A DNA stretch of 5,664 bases from Hyphomicrobiales bacterium (GTDB lineage Bacteria > Pseudomonadota > Alphaproteobacteria > Rhizobiales > Devosiaceae): the NCBI GenBank assembly GCA_028290345.1, contig JAQGKB010000332.1:1-5664 (forward strand), given 5' to 3'. The position numbers were made by a program, and so were the translations under genes. Position 1 is the first letter of the stretch. The number at the start of each line of letters is the position of its first letter. Positions 1 through 4,862 of this stretch are shown one piece after another. The notes below the pieces were generated by a model that saw nothing but the letters and a program-made list of their open reading frames with translations, made no database searches and was not told the DNA's origin.

Positions 1-203
1 ATTGTGCAGGGAAATCAACGAATTCAATGCAAGTAACAGAACGGGCGCAAGGCACGCGAACAACAGAGCAGCCTTGTAGATGCCGAGCAAAACCTAGCAT
101 TTAAAACATCGAATAGATTTCGTATAAATACGTAACTAACGCACCCGAAATACACTCGATCTAAACGCCCCGTTACTTCAACAGGAGCGCAAGGCGGTCG
201 TAT

Positions 204-240
204 CTCCCTCCCCCTTGCGGGTAGGGGTAAGGGGTGGGGG
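204..240 (+). repeat. Diverged solo arm of the G/C-rich palindromic repeat
   Basis: This stretch reads CCCTCCCC (206-213), a CTTGC loop, then GGGTAGGG (219-226) and a G-rich tail. It aligns with the right arm of the 2917-3028 element, where the loop is CTTGT, the distal half-stem is GGGGAGGG and the tail is also G-rich. The differences are a few substitutions and a couple of extra bases in the tail. No matching left arm is seen on either side, so it looks like a decayed or single-arm copy. It sits beyond the 3' end of rsmJ (minus strand), in non-coding DNA. Confidence 0.65.
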
Positions 241-273
241 TATGCGGCCCTCGCAGATACCCACGTTGGGTCC

Positions 274-288
274 TCGGGTCGAGCCCGA
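274..288. repeat. Short palindrome of a likely intergenic repeat family
   Basis: The stretch forms TCGGG / CCCGA arms (274-278 and 284-288) around a TCGAG loop, and is followed by GACGATGACG-like sequence. Stretches of the form CTCGGGTC-GAGCCCGA followed by GATGACG are familiar to me as short intergenic repeats in rhizobial genomes, but I cannot confirm that here. It lies about 40 bases beyond the rsmJ stop codon and could act as a 3'-end hairpin, though no T tract follows it on either strand. Confidence 0.4.
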
Positions 289-328
289 CGATGACGAACG
301 AGTGGGTGGTCCCGGCTCGGAGCTGCGG

Positions 329-1003
329 TTATCCCAGCATGAATACATCGAACCGGACGCTCTTGCCGACGATTTGATGCGAGGGTGGCCGCAGCCCCGG
401 GAGCGGATCTGCCCGCAGCGGCCATTTCAGCACCACGCGCCTGGTGGCCGCCGCCAGCGCCACCTGCATCAGCTCGAACGCATCTGGATCGGTGCCGACC
501 AGTTCGCGCACCAGCCGCATCTCCAGCTTCACCAGCGCCGAACTGGTTCGCTCCGGGTGCATGGGGTCCACCATCACCACCTCCGGCCGCAATTGCGGCA
601 GCAACTCACGGGCGTCGCCCAGCAACAGGGTCATGCGGCCGACGATTTCGGCAAATTCCGGGCCGCTCGCCGCGGCGCGCTGCAGCCCGTCCTGCAGCAG
701 CGCGTGCATCTGCGGCGACCGCTCGATCAGCGTCACCGATGCGCCGAGCGAAGCCAGCAGGAAGGCATCGCGCCCCAGCCCCGCCGTGGCATCGACAATC
801 ACCGGTGTCTTGCCGCCGGAAAAGCCGGCGGCCTTGGCGATGGCCTGGCCGCGCCCACCGCCGAAGCGGAGCCGGTGGCCGAGCGCGCCGCCGACGAAGT
901 CGAGTCGCAGTTCGGCTGCCGGACGGGCGTTGGCCTCGGCGCTCTCGGCAGATGTTTCCTGCTCCGAGCCTATTGGTGTCGCAGTACGTTTCAGAATTGA
1001 CAC
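329..1003 (-). CDS. rsmJ: 16S rRNA (guanine-1516-N2)-methyltransferase RsmJ
   Basis: RsmJ is a cytoplasmic SAM-dependent enzyme that methylates N2 of G1516 (E. coli numbering) in helix 45 of 16S rRNA. The 224-residue product carries the family signatures in order: LDFVGG (34-39), RFGGGRG (46-52), SAM-binding motif VDATAGLGRDAF (70-81), the acidic residue E94 after the second strand, catalytic-type DPMHP (146-150; DPMFP in E. coli), then SALVK-EMR (155-163) and a C-terminal RFDVF (217-221). The start is GTG at 1003. It is the first possible start, because the frame upstream runs only to a stop at 1046-1048 and has no ATG, GTG or TTG; the ribosome site is weak. The protein is shorter at the N-terminus than E. 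coli RsmJ (about 250 residues): only about 33 residues, rich in Ala and Glu, precede LDFVGG. The first gene upstream is divergent, so it is probably monocistronic. Confidence 0.9.
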   Translation of the reverse strand: MSILKRTATPIGSEQETSAESAEANARPAAELRLDFVGGALGHRLRFGGGRGQAIAKAAGFSGGKTPVIVDATAGLGRDAFLLASLGASVTLIERSPQMHALLQDGLQRAAASGPEFAEIVGRMTLLLGDARELLPQLRPEVVMVDPMHPERTSSALVKLEMRLVRELVGTDPDAFELMQVALAAATRRVVLKWPLRADPLPGLRPPSHQIVGKSVRFDVFMLG

Positions 1004-1024
1004 TTTCTGCCAGGTAAGTTCAAA

Positions 1025-1052
1025 TTGTTCCTGATCATTTTTACACTATACT
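1025..1052 (+). promoter_or_regulatory. Candidate sigma-70-type promoter for the secreted-protein gene
   Basis: A good -10 hexamer TATACT (1047-1052, five of six consensus bases) lies 16 bases after TTGTTC (1025-1030), which matches the -35 consensus only in its first three bases. Transcription would start near 1059, giving a leader of about 105 bases before the ATG at 1164. The overlapping TATAGT on the minus strand (1045-1050) could serve rsmJ, so the site may be divergent. This is pattern matching only; alphaproteobacterial promoters often differ from the consensus. Confidence 0.35.
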
Positions 1053-1060
1053 TCGGCGCG

Positions 1061-1076
1061 GGTGGAAATCTCCACC
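1061..1076 (+). promoter_or_regulatory. Perfect short inverted repeat at the 5' end of the leader
   Basis: GGTGGAAATCTCCACC is a perfect 6-bp inverted repeat around a 4-base loop. It starts only a few bases after the predicted transcription start of the 1164-1691 gene. It could be a stabilising 5' hairpin in the mRNA or an operator overlapping the start of transcription. It is not followed by a T tract, so it is not a terminator. Confidence 0.35.
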
Positions 1077-1163
1077 GTCACTTCACCACCGCTCTTCTTG
1101 TCATCTGGTCTGCGTCGTCGCGGCGCCCGGCACCCCGCAGTTGCCCGTTTTTTGGAGGATTGC

Positions 1164-1691
1164 ATGCTTTTCGTTCGCCTTGCTGCGCTTGCAGCGCTCG
1201 GATTAGCCGCCTTCGCCATCGCAACGCCCGCCCAGGCGCTGACCATGACCGAATGCAGCGTCAAATACAAAGCCGCGCAAGATGCCGGCACCCTTGGCAC
1301 CGTGAAATGGCCCGATTTCCGCAAGGCCCAGTGCGGCACCGACGATACGACCGTTACACCGGTCGCCGCCGCCACCAGCCCTGTCTCAACCAGCCCTAGC
1401 CCCGCAAGCCCTGGCCCCGCCAAGCCGGCGCCCGCCAGCGGCGAGCCGACGCTGGCAACGACCGAGCAGGCGCACGAACCGCCAACCACCAATGCCCTCG
1501 CGCCGCGCGGCGTGACTTTCCCCAAAGGCGTCGCCGCGCAATTCACCAGCGAAACGCCGGGCAAGGCGCGCATGCACACCTGCCTTGCCGAATATAAGGT
1601 CAACAAGGCCAACAACACCTTGGCCGGCCTCGGCTGGATAAAGAAGGGCGCCAGCTATTACAGCATCTGCAATACGAGGCTGAAGGGCTGA
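1164..1691 (+). CDS. Small exported protein with two Cys-Tyr-Trp-Cys modules
   Basis: A 175-residue protein of unknown function. The ATG at 1164 is chosen because GGAGG (1154-1158) precedes it by 5 bases and it opens directly into a signal peptide: R5, a hydrophobic Ala/Leu core to about residue 20, and a likely cleavage after AQA (23-25). A GTG at 1062 is in frame but would bury the signal peptide behind 34 residues and has no ribosome site. The mature protein has an N-terminal module (C31, Y35, W49, F52, C57), a Pro/Ala/Ser/Thr-rich linker (about 62-116) and a C-terminal module (C140, Y144, W158, Y165-Y166, C169, ending TRLKG). C-x3-Y-x13-W has identical spacing in both, suggesting an internal duplication, with each Cys pair probably forming a disulfide in the periplasm. 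The C-terminal half resembles conserved rhizobial hypothetical proteins (GKARMHTC ... WIKKG.SYYS.C). The role is unknown; it may be purely periplasmic or associated with the envelope. Confidence 0.85.
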   Translation: MLFVRLAALAALGLAAFAIATPAQALTMTECSVKYKAAQDAGTLGTVKWPDFRKAQCGTDDTTVTPVAAATSPVSTSPSPASPGPAKPAPASGEPTLATTEQAHEPPTTNALAPRGVTFPKGVAAQFTSETPGKARMHTCLAEYKVNKANNTLAGLGWIKKGASYYSICNTRLKG

Positions 1692-1699
1692 GTTCGCGC

Positions 1700-1730
1700 G
1701 GAGAGGCGCGCCGCCCGGTTGCGCCTCCCC
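1700..1730. terminator. Hairpin between two convergent genes
   Basis: GAGGCGC (1703-1709) pairs with GCGCCTC (1721-1727) over an 11-base loop, and a mismatch then two further G-C pairs extend the stem. It begins 8 bases after the stop of the secreted-protein gene and ends 8 bases before the stop of the convergent methyltransferase gene. That position suits a shared bidirectional terminator. No U tract follows on either strand, so it may instead be a 3'-end stabiliser or a Rho-assisted site. Confidence 0.45.
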
Positions 1731-1738
1731 AAACAACC

Positions 1739-2551
1739 CTATGCGGACGGCTTCCTCGCCGAAAACATGATCGCCTGCAGCGGCATGCGCCCTGGATCGG
1801 CGCCGAATTCGCGATTCAATTCCTCCCGCACGGCGGCGACGACCGCTTCCGGGTCCCCACCCCGCGCCAGGATCGGTTCGCGCAGCGGATTACCGAATAC
1901 CAGCCCGCGGGCAAAGGCCGCCGCGTCCGGCACCTGCTTTTCCAGCGTCAGCACGGCAGCGCTGATCTCACCAAAATTCGCCTCGATCAGGTCCTCCTTG
2001 ACCGGATCAATGTGAGAGCACGAAAATGGAACGCTATAGAACTGCGGCGGATCGGCGGGGAAAAAGCCGCCGGCAACCTCGTGCGCAATGCGCCCGAACG
2101 GGTTGTAGCGATGCGCGTCCCAGACGCTGAACAAATAGTGCCCGCCCGGGGCAAGCACGCGATGCACCTCCGCATAGGATTTTGGCTTGTCCGGAAAGAA
2201 CATCACGCCAAATTGGCAGACCACGGCATCGAAGCTGCCATCGGCGAAAGGCAGCGCCATGGCGTCGGCGGGCTGGAACTCCTCCTGCTCGCCCGGCCCG
2301 TACTTGGTGCGCGCCATATCGAGCATCGGCGGATTGAGATCGGTCACCATGAGGCGCGCGTCGCTCCGCAACGCATCCCGCAGTGCACGCGTCACGATCC
2401 CGGTGCCCGCCGCCGTCTCCAGCACCCGCTTCGGGGCGATCGCCGCCACGCGTCGCGCCATCTCGGCGGCGTAGTCGACGAAAATCATCGGCCCCAGGTC
2501 CTGATCGTAATACTGCGGTATGCTGCCAGTAAATCGTGCGTCGCTGTTCAT
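1739..2551 (-). CDS. Class I SAM-dependent methyltransferase (Methyltransf_11 / UbiE-like)
   Basis: A 270-residue soluble methyltransferase; the substrate cannot be told from sequence. The Rossmann-fold motifs are clear: motif I VLETAAGTG (43-51), the acidic residue D71 in VTDLNPPML that binds the SAM ribose, D96 in PADAMALPF, GSFDAVVCQFGVMFF (105-119) and the post-motif HRVLAPGG followed by YLFSVW. The ATG at 2551 is preferred over longer in-frame starts (up to 2827) because AGGGGG lies a few bases upstream and the family begins at about this point. The extra 92 residues would run through the divergent promoter and the neighbouring plus-strand gene. The order of motifs is typical of small-molecule methyltransferases of the ubiquinone/menaquinone C-methyltransferase superfamily, but it lacks features that would make it UbiE itself. 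It ends in TAG, 47 bases from the convergent gene's stop. Confidence 0.9.
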   Translation of the reverse strand: MNSDARFTGSIPQYYDQDLGPMIFVDYAAEMARRVAAIAPKRVLETAAGTGIVTRALRDALRSDARLMVTDLNPPMLDMARTKYGPGEQEEFQPADAMALPFADGSFDAVVCQFGVMFFPDKPKSYAEVHRVLAPGGHYLFSVWDAHRYNPFGRIAHEVAGGFFPADPPQFYSVPFSCSHIDPVKEDLIEANFGEISAAVLTLEKQVPDAAAFARGLVFGNPLREPILARGGDPEAVVAAVREELNREFGADPGRMPLQAIMFSARKPSA

Positions 2552-2635
2552 GCTCACCCCCTGCTTCCCGACAAGGGATACCAACAAGCCCGACCAGGCA
2601 AGCGCCTGCACGCCACGCTCCAAGGCTATCGTCTG

Positions 2636-2662
2636 ACACTTTCCCTTTCGCCCTCGAAGTGT
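2636..2662 (+). promoter_or_regulatory. Inverted repeat in the divergent promoter region
   Basis: ACACTT (2636-2641) and AAGTGT (2657-2662) are exact inverted copies separated by 15 bases, in the 138-base gap between the divergent methyltransferase and the 66-residue protein. The repeat ends 17 bases before the AGGAGG ribosome site of the plus-strand gene, so it sits where an operator or 5' hairpin would. I see no well-spaced -35/-10 pair. Six-base matches at this distance can arise by chance. Confidence 0.25.
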
Positions 2663-2689
2663 AAAACTCCGCGAAAACAGGAGGAAACC

Positions 2690-2890
2690 ATGGCCCTTTG
2701 CAAGTTCAAGCGAACCTCGCCGCCAGGCGCGACCATCTACGTCAACCCCAGCCAGATCGTTGCCGTTTACGCCCACACCGACACCGAGACCTGGATCGTC
2801 ACCACGGCCAGCGACGAAAGCACCCACTACGTGTCAGTCTTGGAGACGCCAGACCAGGTCAATGACACCGTCAGACAGATAATGCGCTGA
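2690..2890 (+). CDS. 66-residue FlbD-like hypothetical protein
   Basis: The ATG at 2690 follows a full AGGAGG (2679-2684) by 5 bases, the strongest ribosome site in the window, and this is the main reason to take the short frame as real. In-frame starts further upstream (from 2012) would run antisense through the methyltransferase gene and are rejected. The product is soluble and compact, with no signal peptide. It has a strand-rich middle, IYVNPSQIVAVYAH (16-29) and TWIVTTAS (34-41), then YVSVLETPDQVNDTVRQIM (47-65), which reads as strand, turn and C-terminal helix. That order (ligand-like 'VNP..I..V', a beta hairpin, then 'V.ETP..V...I') is like small FlbD-type proteins, but flagellar FlbD itself lies in flagellar operons and there is none here. 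The function is unknown. It is divergent from the methyltransferase and is followed by the large inverted repeat. Confidence 0.75.
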   Translation: MALCKFKRTSPPGATIYVNPSQIVAVYAHTDTETWIVTTASDESTHYVSVLETPDQVNDTVRQIMR

Positions 2891-2916
2891 CCTGCTGCCG
2901 GGCCGAGGTCCGTGCG

Positions 2917-3028
2917 CCCCCTCCCCACCCCTCCCCACAAGGGGGAGGGTGCCGGCAGGAGCTTGCACCGAGCGGTGACACACCATCGAGAAGCACCCTC
3001 CCCCTTGTGGGGAGGGTTGGGGAGGGGG
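2917..3028. repeat. 112-bp inverted-repeat element with 36-bp arms
   Basis: The left arm (2917-2952) and right arm (2993-3028) are reverse complements over 36 bases with a single mismatch (position 2928). Each arm is itself a hairpin: CCCTCCCC (2929-2936; 2996-3003), a 5-base loop (ACAAG or CTTGT), then GGGGAGGG. The 40-base spacer has a small central inverted repeat, CACC (2966-2969) and GGTG (2974-2977), almost at the midpoint of the whole element. It lies between two convergent genes, 26 bases after one stop and 38 bases before the other, and contains no gene. It fits the class of non-autonomous palindromic intergenic repeats (REP/MITE-like) found in rhizobia. In RNA from either strand it would fold into a very stable structure and could terminate or protect both transcripts. 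Confidence 0.85.
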
Positions 3029-3040
3029 TTGCAACAAGCC

Positions 3041-3086
3041 TCACGCCCTCATCTTCATGTCCCCCCTCACACCTTCATCTTCATGT
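3041..3086. repeat. Two 20-bp direct repeats at the 3' end of the OmdA-domain gene
   Basis: The stretches 3041-3060 and 3067-3086 are the same 20 bases with two substitutions, separated by six C residues (period 26). The second copy encodes, on the minus strand, the last residues and stop of the OmdA-domain gene (MKMKV, then TGA). The first copy lies just past that stop and would read MKMRA, then TGA. This looks like a small tandem duplication of the gene's tail, next to the inverted-repeat element. Confidence 0.7.
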
Positions 3087-3309
3087 AGACGCCGCCCTGC
3101 TCCAGTTCGTCCAACATCTTCGCCAGCCGCTTCTGCCGCGTTTCGGGGCGTTTGGCGCGGGTGATCCAGCCAATGTAGTCGTTCTGCTGATAGGCCGGCC
3201 GTGCACGATACTGCTCCAGCACGCCACGCCCGCTCAAAGCCGCCGCGATGTCGTCCGGCACCGGGTAAATTTCCCGCTTCATGCGGCTGATGTCGATATC
3301 CTCATCCAT
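3067..3309 (-). CDS. YdeI/OmpD-associated (OmdA) domain protein
   Basis: An 80-residue protein matching the short 'bacteriocin-protection, YdeI or OmpD-associated' domain (PF13376 type, by motif recognition). The signature is PVPDDIAAAL (16-25), then DYIGWITRAKRPETRQKR (44-61) and a basic-acidic helix to about residue 70, ending YMKMKV. The ATG at 3309 is chosen because a run of G (AAGGGGG) lies upstream at suitable spacing; an in-frame GTG at 3342 would add 11 residues without a ribosome site. Many family members carry an extra N-terminal domain, and this one is the isolated C-terminal-type domain. There is no signal peptide or membrane segment. The biochemical role of the family is poorly known; the name comes from association with porin-dependent peptide resistance in enterobacteria and should not be taken as the function here. 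It is divergent from cioA and convergent with the 66-residue gene. Confidence 0.8.
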   Translation of the reverse strand: MDEDIDISRMKREIYPVPDDIAAALSGRGVLEQYRARPAYQQNDYIGWITRAKRPETRQKRLAKMLDELEQGGVYMKMKV

Positions 3310-3352
3310 GAACCGCCCCCCCTTGACATAAGAACAAAACACGAACTAACTC

Positions 3353-3375
3353 TGGCGTCAAGTTGTCACACGCCA
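3353..3375. promoter_or_regulatory. Candidate operator upstream of cioAB
   Basis: TGGCGT (3353-3358) and ACGCCA (3370-3375) are exact inverted copies separated by 11 bases, in the 140-base gap between the divergent OmdA-domain gene and cioA. A hyphenated palindrome of this size suits a dimeric regulator. It is not a good FNR/Anr box (see rejected items). I could not find a convincing -35/-10 pair for cioA, although TTGACA occurs at 3323-3328 and TTGTCA at 3363-3368. Confidence 0.3.
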
Positions 3376-3449
3376 AGCCGCAGCAAGTTCGGCGGTGGTC
3401 ATTTCGGCCGGACGAGAGTAGTTAAAGCGCACTGAGCGGAGAGTAGAAC

Positions 3450-4862
3450 ATGCTATCCTGGTTCACCGCCGAGGGATTGGCGCGCTTCCAGTTCGCCTTT
3501 ACAATCTCGTTCCATTTCATCTTCCCGGCCTTTTCCATCGGATTGGCGAGCTTTCTTGCCGTTCTTGAAGGCCTATGGCTAACGCGGCATGACGCGAATT
3601 TCCTGAAACTCTTCAATTACTGGAAGACCATCTTTGCCGTGGTATTCGGCATGGGCGTCGTCTCCGGTATCGTGATGAGCTACCAGTTCGGCACCAACTG
3701 GGCCGCGTTCGCGGACAAGGCCGGACCGGTCGTCGGGCCGCTGATGGGCTATGAGGTGCTGACGGCGTTTTTCCTCGAGGCCGGATTTCTCGGCATCATG
3801 CTGTTCGGCCTGAAGCGCGTCGGCCCGGGCCTGCATTTCTTCGCCACCCTGATGGTCGCCGCCGGCACGCTGATTTCGGCGATCTGGGTCCTTTCGGCCA
3901 ATAGTTGGATGCAAACCCCAACCGGCTACGCCATCAATGCCGCAGGCCAGTACATCCCGCAAAACTGGTGGGCGATCGTCTTCAACCCGTCATTTCCCTA
4001 CCGGCTGGTCCACACCGTTCTGGCGGCCTTCCTCACCACGGCTTTTGCCGTAGGCGGCGTTGGCGCCTTCCACCTGCTGCGCGACCCGAACCTTCGCCAG
4101 GCGCGGATCATGTTCTCGATGGCGATGTGGATGGCCGCCATCGTCACACCGATCCAGATCTTTGCCGGAGACCAGCACGGGCTCAATACGCTGGAATACC
4201 AGCCTGCCAAGATCGCCGCCATGGAAGGCCATTACGAAACCCAAAAGGGCGCCCCGCTCATCCTCTTCGGCATCCCCGACGACGAGGCCGAAACCACCCG
4301 CTTCGCCGTTGAGATCCCAAAACTCGGCTCGCTGATCCTCGCCCACAGCGCCGATGCCGAAATCAAGGGGCTGACCGCCTTCCCAAAGCAGGATCGGCCG
4401 CATGCGCTGCTGCCGTTCTTTGCGTTCCGCATCATGGTCGGGCTCGGCCTGCTGATGCTCGCGGTCGGACTCTGGTCGCTGCTGGAGCGCATCCGCCACA
4501 GGCTTTATGAGGATCGCTGGCTGCATCGCGCGGCGCTAGTCATGGCCCCTGCTGGCTTTGTGGCGGTGATCGCCGGCTGGGTGGTCACCGAAAACGGCCG
4601 CCAGCCCTTTACCATCTATGGCCTGCTGCGCACCTCCGACAGCCTGTCGCCGATCGCCGCGCCGGCGGTTGCCACATCGCTGATCGCGTTCATCCTGGTC
4701 TATTTCATCGTCTTTGGCGCGGGGGTGTTCTATTTGCTGCGCCTGATGCGGCGGCCGCCGATCGAGGAGGATGGCGAACTCGAAAAGGCCCCGACGCGCG
4801 CCGCCGGCATCACCCCGATGCAGGAAATGGATGCCCTCGCGGAGGCCAGCCATGCCGATTGA
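3450..4862 (+). CDS. cioA: Cytochrome bd-type quinol oxidase subunit I (CIO class)
   Basis: The 470-residue catalytic subunit of a cytochrome bd-family oxidase in the inner membrane; it oxidises ubiquinol and reduces O2 to water. About nine membrane helices are evident. By alignment with E. coli CydA the haem residues are present: H22 (haem b595 ligand, E. coli H19), E102 and E110 (E99/E107, haem d site), H188 and M329 (H186/M393, haem b558). The quinol-site residues K254 and E259 are kept in KIAAMEGHYETQ, with GFTLFGIPD-like GIPDDEAET nearby. The loop between helices 6 and 7 lacks the long insertion of E. coli CydA, which marks the short-Q-loop class that includes cyanide-insensitive CIO. 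The usual GRQPW is GRQPF (383-387). ATG at 3450 follows GGAG (3438-3441) by 8 bases. It shares an 11-base overlap with cioB. The symbol cydA is an equally acceptable name. Confidence 0.96.
   Translation: MLSWFTAEGLARFQFAFTISFHFIFPAFSIGLASFLAVLEGLWLTRHDANFLKLFNYWKTIFAVVFGMGVVSGIVMSYQFGTNWAAFADKAGPVVGPLMGYEVLTAFFLEAGFLGIMLFGLKRVGPGLHFFATLMVAAGTLISAIWVLSANSWMQTPTGYAINAAGQYIPQNWWAIVFNPSFPYRLVHTVLAAFLTTAFAVGGVGAFHLLRDPNLRQARIMFSMAMWMAAIVTPIQIFAGDQHGLNTLEYQPAKIAAMEGHYETQKGAPLILFGIPDDEAETTRFAVEIPKLGSLILAHSADAEIKGLTAFPKQDRPHALLPFFAFRIMVGLGLLMLAVGLWSLLERIRHRLYEDRWLHRAALVMAPAGFVAVIAGWVVTENGRQPFTIYGLLRTSDSLSPIAAPAVATSLIAFILVYFIVFGAGVFYLLRLMRRPPIEEDGELEKAPTRAAGITPMQEMDALAEASHAD

Larger units (their letters stand above)
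1..328. other. Intergenic stretch without a convincing gene
   Basis: No reading frame here has a credible start, ribosome site and protein-like composition. The first 200 bases or so are AT-richer than the rest of the window and the remainder carries two short palindromic repeats (204-240 and 274-288), listed separately. The minus-strand frame spanning 24-425 overlaps the end of rsmJ out of frame and reads as low-complexity shadow. The stretch lies just downstream of rsmJ on the minus strand; a gene beyond the left edge could own part of it as promoter or 3' region. Confidence 0.6.

Noticed and set aside
268..296. Possible tRNA T-arm (GGGTCGAGCCC)
   Set aside because: The loop does not carry the TTCRA core, and no acceptor, D or anticodon stems can be drawn around it.
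215..1034. Several plus-strand frames opposite rsmJ
   Set aside because: They are antisense to a clearly recognised protein, low in complexity (Arg, Ala, Pro, Ser) and lack ribosome sites.
998..2643. Shared decamer TGACACTTTC at 998-1007 and 2634-2643
   Set aside because: One copy overlaps the rsmJ start codon and the other lies in an intergenic region. There is no common position relative to genes, so it is probably chance.
2552..2827. N-terminal extension of the methyltransferase
   Set aside because: It would overlap the divergent 66-residue gene and the promoter region, and the homologous part begins at the 2551 start with its own G-rich ribosome site.
2012..2890. Long plus-strand reading frame ending with the 66-residue protein
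   Set aside because: Most of it is antisense to the methyltransferase, with Arg/His-rich shadow composition. The strong AGGAGG and ATG at 2690 define the real start.
3363..3376. FNR/Anr-like box upstream of cioA
   Set aside because: The stretch has TTG and CAA at the right 14-base spacing, but the inner AT pairs of TTGAT-N4-ATCAA are TC and GC, so it is not a credible site.
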